Shown here: positions 6,994 to 13,547 of the stretch, one piece after another | How positions within the stretch are numbered: position 1 is the first letter of the stretch | How the letters are laid out: each line of letters starts with the position of its first letter | Assembly (NCBI GenBank): GCA_964649845.1 | Contig: CAZYSS010000013.1 | Coordinates: 1 to 28,541, forward strand | Direction of reading: 5' to 3' | DNA length: 28,541 nucleotides | From: RGIG3102 sp964649845 | Lineage (GTDB): Bacteria > Bacillota > Clostridia > Oscillospirales > Ruminococcaceae | Notes under the pieces: model-generated | What the model was told of the DNA's origin: nothing | Database searches by the model: none | The model's input: only the letters and a program-made list of their open reading frames with translations | Program-made: the position numbers and the translations under genes

Positions 6994-8307
6994 TTAATCC
7001 AGCTTTAAAGCCTCGTTGATTGCAATTGCCTGCTCTTCCTTGCTGCTGCGGTCAAAGCTGTAATATGTAAGGGTTGTTGTAATATCACTGTGACCGGCAA
7101 AGCGCTGAACTGTTCTGTTGCTGACATTTGGATTGTCAATCAGTGCAGAAAGGCAGGTTTTCCTCAGCTTGTGTGGGCTTTTGATTACCGAGTCCATTCT
7201 GATGCACAGCTTGCGAAGCTTGTTGTTTGCTGCATTGTAGCTGAGGCGATAATCGTATTTTGCATTATCGCTCTGGAAAATCCACTCAGCGTTAAAGTTG
7301 TGTTCTTCGTTGAACTGCTTTACCGCTTCCAGAATTCTCTGTGCCTCATCGGTAAGAGGAATATCTCGGTAACCGTTTGTGGTTTTGGTCCATTCCTTTA
7401 CACCGTCGTTTCGCGCCTGGCGCTGAACGTAAAGTCTGCCGTTTCTGATGTCACTCCATTTAAGTCCGCAGCATTCGCCCATTCGCAAGCCCGTCTCCAG
7501 CATAAACAGAATCTGAAGTCCTGCACTGGTCGGGCGGTCGCTGTAGGTTTCAAGGTCCTCAAAAACCATCTGCCTCATCAGTCTTCTCTCGTCATCGGTG
7601 AATACCTGGGATTCATCGGTCGGGGTAGGGTTGGTGACCATAAGGTCGGGATTGATTTTCTTTCGGGCCTTCTGCCACAGATTTGTCTGAACAACGTTGA
7701 TGTCCTCATCGGTTGCAAACTCGTAGCAGTTGTTGATGATGGAGAACATACGGCTGAACTTTTTGCGGTCAACGGGATGGTGCTTGCGCATCAGATTTTC
7801 TGCCCACTTGCGAAGCTCGATGGTGGTTATCTGACCCATCGGCTTGTGGATAAGAGTCTGTGACATAGGCTCGTTTTCGTAGTATGTTTCCCACGCAAGC
7901 TTTATTCGGTGAAGATTTGCCTCGTTGGTCGGTGTCTCTTTCCACTCAAGCCAGGTGTGAAACATAAACTCGATGGATGTACGTCTGCCCTCCTGGTCGA
8001 TGTACCATTCGGCAAGTGCCTCAAGCAGTTTTTCCTCGGTGCTTTTGCGGATTTTACGCTTGCCTTTCGGCATTGTAAAGTCGTCAACATCAGTGAACCA
8101 GCCGCTTTTTACGGTGTATTTGATTGGATAATTGTGCATTCTTTGTGCCTGCAGATGTCTTCTTTGCATATTGTAATCTTCGAGCACTTCTTCCAACCCA
8201 ATTATATCATCCTCTTTTATATAATCAAAATGTTTTCTTTTAAAATCCATTGCCTCAAAGGATTTCCCAATCGGCAGATTTCGTTTTTTCGCAGGTCCGG
8301 CAGACAT
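6994..8307 (-). CDS. int: Tyrosine recombinase / integrase
   Basis: 437 aa. It catalyses site-specific integration and excision of the element. Domains: an N-terminal region (about 1-125), a SAM-like core-binding domain (about 110-215) and the catalytic domain (about 235-430). Catalytic residues: R275 in TGLRMGE, K308 in TKTTNGYRDIP, H379 and R382 in SPHKLRKT, H406 in AGHSD, and nucleophile Y415 in TTLTYY. The set is complete, so the enzyme should be active. AAAGGAG lies 8-9 bases before the ATG. It follows the FtsK-like gene by 22 bases on the same strand, and its 3' end faces tRNA-Leu, the usual arrangement for tRNA-targeting elements. No separate excisionase is recognised. Confidence 0.95.
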   Translation of the reverse strand: MSAGPAKKRNLPIGKSFEAMDFKRKHFDYIKEDDIIGLEEVLEDYNMQRRHLQAQRMHNYPIKYTVKSGWFTDVDDFTMPKGKRKIRKSTEEKLLEALAEWYIDQEGRRTSIEFMFHTWLEWKETPTNEANLHRIKLAWETYYENEPMSQTLIHKPMGQITTIELRKWAENLMRKHHPVDRKKFSRMFSIINNCYEFATDEDINVVQTNLWQKARKKINPDLMVTNPTPTDESQVFTDDERRLMRQMVFEDLETYSDRPTSAGLQILFMLETGLRMGECCGLKWSDIRNGRLYVQRQARNDGVKEWTKTTNGYRDIPLTDEAQRILEAVKQFNEEHNFNAEWIFQSDNAKYDYRLSYNAANNKLRKLCIRMDSVIKSPHKLRKTCLSALIDNPNVSNRTVQRFAGHSDITTTLTYYSFDRSSKEEQAIAINEALKLD

Positions 8308-8329
8308 TACGTACGCTCCTTTCTGTCAG

Positions 8330-9652
8330 TTAAAATTTAGACTCATCAAATATGTAGGCCTGGAACACCGTTTCATCGTGAAGAATGAATCTGCCTGCAG
8401 CATCCTTTGGTATCTGTTCAGCTGCAGCCGGGCTGTCGAGGATGATTTGGCTAAGAACTGTATCGGCGCGTCCGCAGGCACGGCAGTCAATATTGTTGCG
8501 TATCTGACCGCTTAAAATGTTTGCATCGGGACGCTGGGTTGCAAGTATAAGATGAATACCAAATGCACGGCCTTGCCTTGCAATAACCGAAAGCTTGCTT
8601 TCAATTTTTGTTACAAGTTCTTTCTGTTCTTTGGTCAAACCCGTTTTATCCAGCACCTCGGCAATCTCGTCACAGGCGAAGATAAATCGCTGTAAATTGT
8701 TTCCCGTCAGTTTGTTGTACTCATCAATATTTGCACATCCGCTTTCCTTAAGGATAAGCTTTCTGCTTTTCAGTGCTTCAACAAGGGCGGTGAGTATCTG
8801 CAGCAGTTCTTCCTCATCGGTGCAGATATTGCATTTTTTGTGCCATATAGGAGGAAAGTCCACACCGCCTTTAAAGTCGGCTATGGTAACAATGATATTC
8901 TTTTTAATAGCTTGCATCAGCAGCAGTTTAAGCAGAACACTTTTGCCACTGCCCGTTGACCCGCCAAGCAAGATGTGCGGTATTTTGGCAAGGTTTACTG
9001 TAATATCACCAAGGTGATTTCTGCCAAGGACAAGGGTGGAGCCGTCTTTCACCATATATTTATCATCCCACTTGATATACGCGGGCAAGCGGTTATCTGC
9101 TGATACTGCATACAGCAGCATTGTCTTTTTGTTTTTGCCCTCTGCCACCTTAACCATATGCACATTAAGTGCGGACTCGATTTTTGTTCGTTTGTCCTCC
9201 CATTCTTTCATCGGGATACCGAGGGCAAGGAACTCATATACAGTTGCCTGGGGATATTTGCTGTCCTTATGCTTGGCTATAAGCACGGGGCATTCTCCCG
9301 CACTGTTTACAAGCCCTGTTCTTAAAAGCTCGTTTCTGAATCGAAGATATTCCTTTGGTGTGCCAAGGCATATAACCATAACAGCCATTGCCATCGGGTA
9401 CAGAGCTAACGGCAGTCCGTACCATAATGTATAAAGAAGCAGTGAATATTCATCATCCCTAACTATTGATAAAAAGCTGCCCAGCTGGTCCTTGGTAAGC
9501 CATATAAGCGTAACTGCAAAAATCAGAAAAGCAACTAAATGCGGAACACTGTGGAGAATATTTTTAAGTCCCGATTTAAACCTGATTCCCCAGTATCTTG
9601 CTTTTGTATTAACATAAATTCTGTCTCTGTCGTCAACTCTCATTTGCATCAT
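8330..9652 (-). CDS. FtsK/SpoIIIE-type DNA translocase (conjugation pump)
   Basis: 440 aa. Two membrane segments (about 36-53 and 74-97) are followed by a cytoplasmic motor domain. Walker A is GGSTGSGKS (230-238), Walker B lies in FIFACDEIAEVLD, and the FtsK signature ATQRPDANILSGQIRNN follows. It lacks the long linker and gamma domain of chromosomal FtsK. Such short forms are found in integrative elements, where they act as the coupling protein or, in actinomycete AICEs, as the only transfer protein (TraB). The gene overlaps the rep stop by 20 bases. The ribosome site AGAAAGG lies so close to the first ATG that codon 2 or codon 4 (also ATG) may be the true start. I favour a transfer role, but no relaxase other than Rep is visible. 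Confidence 0.88.
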   Translation of the reverse strand: MMQMRVDDRDRIYVNTKARYWGIRFKSGLKNILHSVPHLVAFLIFAVTLIWLTKDQLGSFLSIVRDDEYSLLLYTLWYGLPLALYPMAMAVMVICLGTPKEYLRFRNELLRTGLVNSAGECPVLIAKHKDSKYPQATVYEFLALGIPMKEWEDKRTKIESALNVHMVKVAEGKNKKTMLLYAVSADNRLPAYIKWDDKYMVKDGSTLVLGRNHLGDITVNLAKIPHILLGGSTGSGKSVLLKLLLMQAIKKNIIVTIADFKGGVDFPPIWHKKCNICTDEEELLQILTALVEALKSRKLILKESGCANIDEYNKLTGNNLQRFIFACDEIAEVLDKTGLTKEQKELVTKIESKLSVIARQGRAFGIHLILATQRPDANILSGQIRNNIDCRACGRADTVLSQIILDSPAAAEQIPKDAAGRFILHDETVFQAYIFDESKF

Positions 9653-10598
9653 CCTTTCTGTGTAAAATCACCTCATAAACACTGCCATCAGAGGCGTATT
9701 CGTAAACCTTGTGTATTCGCCTTAAAAAAGCTTTCCACGTTTCCGGTCTTCTTCTCTGCACATCCATAAACTGCTTCTCCAACGGGAGATTTGATGTGAT
9801 GTACACCTTTGTATAGCAGGCCGTTCTGTCGTTGTATCGGGCAGGCAGTGAAAGCGGATATATGTCCAGATAGTTCAGCATAGATTCAATAGGTATCTGA
9901 GAGTTGAACTCTTCAAACACCAGCACATCCTGCCCGTGATAGGCATCAAAGCGTATGCCGTTCTTTGAACTGTAATCGGTTATTCGGCATATATCAGTTG
10001 GAAGATGATTTCTGAAAATGCTGCTTGTTTTGCCCGTTCCCGATGCACCGTACAGATAGATAACCTCCATATCTCTGAATTTTGATTTGAATTCAGCAGA
10101 GGTGTATGTCTCACGCAGCACATCAATATCCCTCACCTTAAATGCAAAAGACGGTGAATCATCTATAATTTCTGTAGTGGTTAAGCCGTCCTTTACATCC
10201 TGAATAAGCTTGTACATCTTTGGATTGTTTTCTTCCTTGGGAGAGGGAATATCGCCATATTCATAGAAAGTTCCCTCAACGGAGGTTTCACTCTTTTTGG
10301 TATCTTCCCATTTACCTTCTTTTCTTATGTAGTCTCTGTTTTCGTGTGCAGTTCCCAAAGCTTTTTTAATATTTGCTGTGGGAAATCTGTTTTTCATAGT
10401 AGAAAAACGCATCGGAGATTCAGAATAGATAAAAACGTGGCTGTGATATGTTCCTTGCTCACCTATCTCATCAGCCATACAGAAATACCTGGGGCGAAAA
10501 AGACTTGCCGTTGCGATAATCCTTTCATGGTCAAACCCGTGTTCTTTGGGATTGTTAATTGTCAGAAACCATTTGCGTGACTGGGTATTGTCATTCAT
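9633..10598 (-). CDS. rep: Rolling-circle replication initiator, CRESS-DNA type (HUH nuclease + SF3 helicase)
   Basis: 321 aa. The layout is that of circovirus/geminivirus-like Reps. The HUH endonuclease has motif I FLTINNP (11-17), motif II H52-S-H54-V (metal ligands) and motif III Y90-I-R-K93 (nucleophilic Tyr and Lys). The superfamily 3 helicase has Walker A GASGTGKT (184-191), Walker B VLVFEEF (225-231) and motif C ITSN (267-270). Every catalytic position is intact. Reps of this type are known from bacterial plasmids and integrated elements as well as eukaryotic ssDNA viruses. AAAGGAG precedes the ATG, and the putative origin lies in the leader just upstream. Rep should nick the origin and start copying of the excised circle, and might also prepare single-stranded DNA for transfer. 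Confidence 0.93.
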   Translation of the reverse strand: MNDNTQSRKWFLTINNPKEHGFDHERIIATASLFRPRYFCMADEIGEQGTYHSHVFIYSESPMRFSTMKNRFPTANIKKALGTAHENRDYIRKEGKWEDTKKSETSVEGTFYEYGDIPSPKEENNPKMYKLIQDVKDGLTTTEIIDDSPSFAFKVRDIDVLRETYTSAEFKSKFRDMEVIYLYGASGTGKTSSIFRNHLPTDICRITDYSSKNGIRFDAYHGQDVLVFEEFNSQIPIESMLNYLDIYPLSLPARYNDRTACYTKVYITSNLPLEKQFMDVQRRRPETWKAFLRRIHKVYEYASDGSVYEVILHRKDDANES

Positions 10599-10615
10599 GG
10601 TTAAATCTCCTTTCT

Positions 10616-10666
10616 TGCTACTGCTACATTTGCTTCCATAAGGGTAATACTAACCCTTATGGAAGC
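10616..10666 (-). other. Putative CRESS-type rolling-circle origin
   Basis: A perfect 14-bp stem, GCTTCCATAAGGGT (10632-10645) against ACCCTTATGGAAGC (10653-10666), closes a 7-base loop. On the minus strand, loop plus first stem bases read TAGTATTAC (10652-10644), the conserved origin nonanucleotide of circovirus-like replicons, in which Rep cuts TAGTATT/AC, here exactly at the loop-stem border (between 10646 and 10645). Three-prime of the stem on that strand come AAAT and two tandem hexamers GTAGCA (10627-10616), matching the place where circoviruses carry their Rep-binding hexamers. The rep ribosome site and ATG follow directly. Confidence 0.85.
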
Positions 10667-10740
10667 GGGCCGCCTCCGCGCGACCGGGGTCGTTCAAAAC
10701 AAAGTGTTGTTTTGAAGCCGGATCGTGCCTCGGCGGCCCG
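10666..10740. repeat. Nested inverted repeat beside the origin
   Basis: Outer arms CGGGCCGCC (10666-10674) and GGCGGCCCG (10732-10740) enclose an imperfect CGACCGG/CCGGATCG pairing and a perfect inner hairpin TTCAAAACAA-AGTG-TTGTTTTGAA (10693-10716). It is GC-rich in an otherwise mixed region. It could be a single-strand origin, a nicking or loading site, or a transcription stop before rep; there is no long T run on either strand. It abuts the stem of the putative origin. Confidence 0.6.
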
Positions 10741-10745
10741 ACTAT

Positions 10746-11066
10746 TTAGGCTTTTTTATTAACCAAAGAAATGCCGGTAGCTTTAGCAGAAAGATTGGCT
10801 TTGCCATTGCTTTCATACGCTTTCACTTCGAGGCCGCTGAAATTGACCTCCACAAAGCCCTCGGGTTTTTCCATAAGTTTATCGCCGTCAATCTTTACGC
10901 TCAGTTTTCTGAGGCCGTGAGCAGGCAGAGCAACAACATATCGGTGACTGCCGATTTTATCTGTTTTAACGCCGTTGTTGTACTCGTATGCAGGGATAAC
11001 ATCCACCAGAAGTTTCTGTTCGCCGAGGGAATTGTTGTCGAATTTAAGATCTCTAATAGTAATCAT
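10746..11066 (-). CDS. Small conserved-type element protein, possible DNA-binding accessory
   Basis: 106 aa, soluble, rich in beta-type residues and ending in a basic NKKA tail. It has no motif that I recognise. Size, beta-rich pattern and place immediately upstream of the origin and rep recall the small accessory proteins (DUF961/YdcP- or SSB-like) next to replication genes in Firmicute integrative elements. That is a comparison of context, not a homology claim. AAAGGAG lies 8 bases before the ATG. It is cotranscribed in direction with rep and the pump gene. Confidence 0.7.
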   Translation of the reverse strand: MITIRDLKFDNNSLGEQKLLVDVIPAYEYNNGVKTDKIGSHRYVVALPAHGLRKLSVKIDGDKLMEKPEGFVEVNFSGLEVKAYESNGKANLSAKATGISLVNKKA

Positions 11067-11156
11067 GAGATTTCTCCTTTTCTGTGATTGAAAAATGTTG
11101 GTTGTTTACAGATGCGGCTGCAAGCTGTAACGTTTTTTAAATTCAGTTGTCTGCTG

Positions 11157-11492
11157 TTATGCCTTGGTAACCATATCTGAAAACAAAGGTACGATGTCTG
11201 TGGCAAGTATCATAATGAGAAGCCCAAGCAGAATTCTTATACCCCAGTCCTTTGCGTTTTTTGCACTCTGAGCGTCACTTGCAAAAGCGTATTTGATGCC
11301 GCAGCCGATGATTGCAGCCACACAAAGTCTTTTGCCGATTATCAGCAGCTCTGACTCTATCATAAGAAAAACGGGATCGAGCATAGCTGCCACCGATGCA
11401 TAGGCAATGTTTATATTCAGCACTACTGCTGTAGCCACACCGGCAAGAGCAAGGCCGGTTGTTTTCATTGAATTTAAAATTTTGGTTTTCAC
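11157..11492 (-). CDS. Small membrane protein, pilin (VirB2/TrbC)-like topology
   Basis: 111 aa from a GTG start at 11492, preferred because AAAGGTG lies about 7 bases upstream; a GTG at 11501 would overlap this ribosome site. The N-terminus has a signal-like segment ending ASV (about 13-33), followed by two hydrophobic segments (about 43-66 and 83-104) split by a charged loop (SDAQSAKNAKDW). This is the topology of VirB2/TrbC-type pilins and related small proteins of Gram-positive conjugative elements. No other type IV secretion genes are in the window, so a transfer role is inference. It is the first membrane gene of the minus-strand operon running toward rep. Confidence 0.7.
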   Translation of the reverse strand: MKTKILNSMKTTGLALAGVATAVVLNINIAYASVAAMLDPVFLMIESELLIIGKRLCVAAIIGCGIKYAFASDAQSAKNAKDWGIRILLGLLIMILATDIVPLFSDMVTKA

Positions 11493-11570
11493 TTTTATCA
11501 CCTTTTCTGTAAATTGATTGGTTTGATTTGTTTCAGGTTCCGTTGCAACTTTAACCTTGGCTGTATTCTA

Positions 11571-11607
11571 CAGCAATTTTTTGCTGAATTGGGTCCATTT
11601 TTGGACC
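11571..11607. promoter_or_regulatory. Two short hairpins upstream of the pilin-like gene
   Basis: CAGCAA-TTTT-TTGCTG (11571-11586) and GGTCC-ATTTTT-GGACC (11592-11607) sit in the 5' region of the minus-strand operon. They may be operators or RNA leader structures. No convincing promoter was fixed. Confidence 0.3.
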
Positions 11608-11666
11608 ACTTTTGCAGAATGGTTATGTTATAATAATTAATTTTGTTATGCTATTAAAAATTGCAC

Positions 11667-11698
11667 AAAAAAAGTACCGCCTATGATAAGGCGGTACT
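11667..11698 (-). terminator. Rho-independent terminator of the HTH gene
   Basis: On the minus strand, GTACCGCC-TTATCATA-GGCGGTAC (11697-11674) followed by seven T. It lies about 20 bases after the stop of the HTH gene and separates it from the pilin-like/rep/int operon. Confidence 0.9.
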
Positions 11699-11716
11699 CT
11701 TGGGCTGCTGTCTGCG

Positions 11717-12070
11717 CTATTTATCTTTTTTGGAAGAAAACAGTAATGGAAGTTTTAATTCCTCAAATAAATAGTCAGCTTCATTATGACTCATATTGTT
11801 ATCTATAATATATTCCATAAGAGCTTCATGTGGAAAAGCGATACGTTTTAAAGTTTCTCTTTCTTCTTCGTTCAGCTTCAGCAATATACAAGTTTTAACA
11901 TACAAATCATGTCCCATTCGCGGAGATTTAGGATGGAACAATCTTGCTGCCGTTCCATTAGGTATATTTCCGCGTTTGCAAAACTCTGATCGTTTCATTT
12001 TTCTTTTATCGAGAAGCTCATATACATAGTCCCCGACATGGCGCGGACGGAAATCCGGCATTTGTTTCAA
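11717..12070 (-). CDS. Small helix-turn-helix type regulator
   Basis: 117 aa from a TTG at 12070, or 114 aa from the ATG three codons later. Residues about 15-70 fit a lambda-repressor-like fold: YELLDKRKMKRSEFCKRG then a recognition-helix-like IPNGTAARLFHPK. The C-terminal third is helical and acidic, with no known domain. No good ribosome site precedes the start. A 29-codon open frame with a strong ribosome site ends 9 bases upstream, suggesting coupled translation. It has its own terminator and is probably a regulator of element genes (copy number or excision). The family is not identified. Confidence 0.65.
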   Translation of the reverse strand: MKQMPDFRPRHVGDYVYELLDKRKMKRSEFCKRGNIPNGTAARLFHPKSPRMGHDLYVKTCILLKLNEEERETLKRIAFPHEALMEYIIDNNMSHNEADYLFEELKLPLLFSSKKDK

Positions 12071-12079
12071 GAAATTAAC

Positions 12080-12169
12080 TCACAGATAACTATCTGTAAG
12101 AAAGCGGGAGCGAATAATGTAATTGCTGTTATTCAGATTGCAGGAAAAATAATAAAATTTGTTTTTCAT
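12080..12169 (-). CDS. Possible 29-aa leader peptide upstream of the HTH gene
   Basis: MKNKFYYFSC... (29 codons, TGA) preceded by GGGGGAG at an 8-base spacing, one of the strongest ribosome sites in this part of the window. It ends 9 bases before the TTG of the HTH gene, whose own ribosome site is poor, so reinitiation from this frame may drive HTH translation. It is rich in Asn, Tyr and Phe with no similarity I know. Confidence 0.4.
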   Translation of the reverse strand: MKNKFYYFSCNLNNSNYIIRSRFLTDSYL

Positions 12170-12275
12170 AGCAATGTCTCCCCCTTCGTTTACAAATAGT
12201 ACTTGAATTTACTGGTAATGTAATTCCGCACCCGTCTGAACGAGCAGGCCATTGCTGTTATTTAATTGTGTTTTT

Positions 12276-12335
12276 GACTGTTCACACACACAGGACACCA
12301 TTTCTGATGTCTTCTGTGTGTGAACAGTCTTTTTT
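12276..12335 (+). terminator. Long perfect terminator hairpin on the plus strand
   Basis: Arms GACTGTTCACACACA (12276-12290) and TGTGTGTGAACAGTC (12315-12329) are perfect over 15 bp with a partly self-paired 24-base loop, followed by TTTTTT. No plus-strand gene precedes it, so it may end an antisense or small RNA started within 12080-12270. On the minus strand there is no T run. Confidence 0.7.
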
Positions 12336-12429
12336 CTCACGTTTGAGAATCAAAGGGGGAGACCTGAAACTTTCTCTCTAGTAGGCATTGCAGCCAACGG
12401 GTGTTTGAGTTACCCACAGATTTTAATGT

Positions 12430-12483
12430 ACAGTTCTGCGGCACAAATCGGTTTTGACAACCGACTGTGCCTTCGGGAACTGT
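12430..12483. repeat. Long segmented hairpin
   Basis: Three paired blocks nest in order: ACAGTTC/GAACTGT (12430-12436, 12477-12483), GGCACA/TGTGCC (12440-12445, 12466-12471) and TCGGTT/AACCGA (12448-12453, 12459-12464), with small internal loops and loop TTGAC. There is no T run. It may be a transfer origin, a single-strand initiation site or a structured RNA. It fills the gap between the HTH gene and the small membrane gene. In the rest of 12170-12514 I see only a 12-base repeat (ATTGCTGTTATT) at about 12122 and 12251. Confidence 0.55.
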
Positions 12484-12514
12484 CTGTTATGTTCTTTTCA
12501 GAACGCCTTCCGAG

Positions 12515-12754
12515 TTAAAGCTTATGCGATATAAGTTTAACTGTAAAAGTAATAAATAATATTGATGCAGCTATAAAAGTTATTCTAGGTCCGGAAACTG
12601 TAAGAATCATTATTGCAACATTGTATACGATTCCTAGTATACATGCCAATAAGACAGCCCCTTTCCTGTATAGTTCCCGCATTGACAGTGCGAACGAGCC
12701 AATAACGAATAAATCAATAATTGTACTAACAATAAAATCTAAGATTTCACTCAT
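12515..12754 (-). CDS. Small membrane protein with three membrane segments
   Basis: 79 aa from the ATG at 12754, which has GGAGGGG at about 6 bases; the frame is open eight codons further but without a ribosome site. Hydrophobic segments at about 5-24, 30-48 and 54-74, ending in a basic tail. It starts one base after the stop of the 66-aa gene, so the two are translated as a pair. No family is recognised. Toxin, superinfection-exclusion or membrane-sensor roles are all possible, none shown. Confidence 0.6.
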   Translation of the reverse strand: MSEILDFIVSTIIDLFVIGSFALSMRELYRKGAVLLACILGIVYNVAIMILTVSGPRITFIAASILFITFTVKLISHKL

Positions 12755-12755
12755 A

Positions 12756-12956
12756 TCAGCCCCTCCTGACCATTGCATCCTTTAAGAACATCAATAATTT
12801 GGTTTTCGATGCAGAAATATCTTCTCCTAATATTTGAGCACCGGCTGCATCCCAATCTGTCATCGGAAGGAATGACAGGATTGTGCTGTTCGGCAATATT
12901 TCAATCGCCGCAGCGTGATGCAGTTCATTTTTTGTTTTGAATTGGTACTTTTTCAT
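12756..12956 (-). CDS. Small protein of unknown function (66 aa)
   Basis: 66 aa, soluble, starting MKKYQFKTKNE with AAAGGAGA at 7 bases from the ATG. It has a basic N-terminus, a central hydrophobic patch (ILPNSTILSFLPM) and a basic C-terminal helix. It is the first gene of a pair with the small membrane protein. A strong hairpin lies just upstream of its ribosome site, suggesting attenuation. No family recognised. The size would allow an excisionase-like or antitoxin-like protein, but no HTH is evident. Confidence 0.6.
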   Translation of the reverse strand: MKKYQFKTKNELHHAAAIEILPNSTILSFLPMTDWDAAGAQILGEDISASKTKLLMFLKDAMVRRG

Positions 12957-12980
12957 TTTTATTCTCCTTTATATAAAAAT

Positions 12981-13018
12981 AAAGGGATTAATACCAATCT
13001 CCAGGTATTAATCCCTTT
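12981..13018 (-). terminator. Hairpin/attenuator upstream of the 66-aa gene
   Basis: Perfect 15-bp stem AAAGGGATTAATACC / GGTATTAATCCCTTT with an 8-base loop. On the minus strand it runs into TTTATTTTTAT, and the AAAGGAGA ribosome site follows. It could end the small RNA upstream as a second terminator, or control the gene pair. The core GGGATTAAT occurs a third time at 13037-13045. Confidence 0.6.
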
Positions 13019-13053
13019 TAAACAAATGTTGGTCAGGGATTAATCCTGATAAT

Positions 13054-13177
13054 AAAAAAGGACGCACTTATACAAATAAGTCGTCCAGTGTTAGATATCT
13101 GTCGAGAGATATCCAGTTAATAGTGCCGAGCACCTGTGGGCCCTATAACCTCAGCTATAGGAACTAAAATAAAAGTT
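13054..13177 (-). ncRNA. Candidate small RNA (about 120 nt) with own promoter and terminator
   Basis: The minus strand carries a near-consensus promoter at 13213-13184, and a terminator about 100 bases on: GGACGACTTAT/ATAAGTGCGTCC (13086-13060) followed by six T. Between them are further hairpins: CCTATA/TATAGG, GTGC-TCG-GCAC and GATATCT-CTCGAC-AGATATC. There is no open frame of note. This is the build of an independently transcribed structured RNA, for example an antisense copy-number RNA or an antitoxin RNA. It does not match any RNA family that I can recall. Confidence 0.6.
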
Positions 13178-13183
13178 GCCTAT

Positions 13184-13213
13184 ATTATAAATTGTTATGT
13201 CAACTGCTGTCAA
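13184..13213 (-). promoter_or_regulatory. Sigma-A promoter of the candidate small RNA
   Basis: TTGACA (13213-13208), 18 bases, TATAAT (13189-13184) on the minus strand. Both boxes are perfect consensus. A second TTGACA at 13203-13198 has the wrong spacing. Expected RNA start near 13177. Confidence 0.75.
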
Positions 13214-13230
13214 ATGGCTGAATCCGAAAA

Positions 13231-13279
13231 TTAACCCGTTTTTAGGGGTCTGAGGTGGAAAGCATTTTTTGACTATTTT
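13231..13279. repeat. Imperfect direct repeat, copy 1
   Basis: About 49 bases starting TTAACCCGTTTTT and containing TGAGGTGGAA. A related copy starts 228 bases downstream. Between and around them (13214-13547) there is no convincing gene; the region is very AT-rich. Confidence 0.5.
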
Positions 13280-13286
13280 GGGCGTT

Positions 13287-13388
13287 ATGGATAATATACT
13301 CATTGGTGGTTGTTATCATAGATATGTTTATAAACACTTTACGAATAAAAATGGAAAAACTAGGGTATTTACAGCTAAAAATTTATAA
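13287..13388 (+). CDS. Weak candidate small ORF (33 aa)
   Basis: ATG to TAA encodes a basic, aromatic-rich peptide (MDNILIGGCYHRYVYKHF...). There is no Shine-Dalgarno sequence and no known similarity. It is listed only because it is the sole open frame between the two direct repeats. Confidence 0.15.
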   Translation: MDNILIGGCYHRYVYKHFTNKNGKTRVFTAKNL

Positions 13389-13458
13389 TTTAGAGAATTT
13401 CATGCTCGAAGTGTAAATTGAGACAATATAGATAATTGTTGATTTCAAAGAAAAAATT

Positions 13459-13507
13459 TTAACCCGTTTTTTGCCCTTGAGGTGGAAGGACTTTTTGTGA
13501 AAATTTT
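13459..13507. repeat. Imperfect direct repeat, copy 2
   Basis: Starts TTAACCCGTTTTTT, shares TGAGGTGGAA and the T-rich tail with copy 1 at 13231-13279. Possible protein-binding or end sequences of a decayed small element. Confidence 0.5.
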
Positions 13508-13547
13508 GTGAAAATTAAAAAATGGTGTTTTTAACTGAAAAATAGCG

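Noticed and set aside
7090..7863. 257-codon open frame on the plus strand
   Set aside because: It is the antisense shadow of the integrase catalytic domain, and its product has no recognisable feature.
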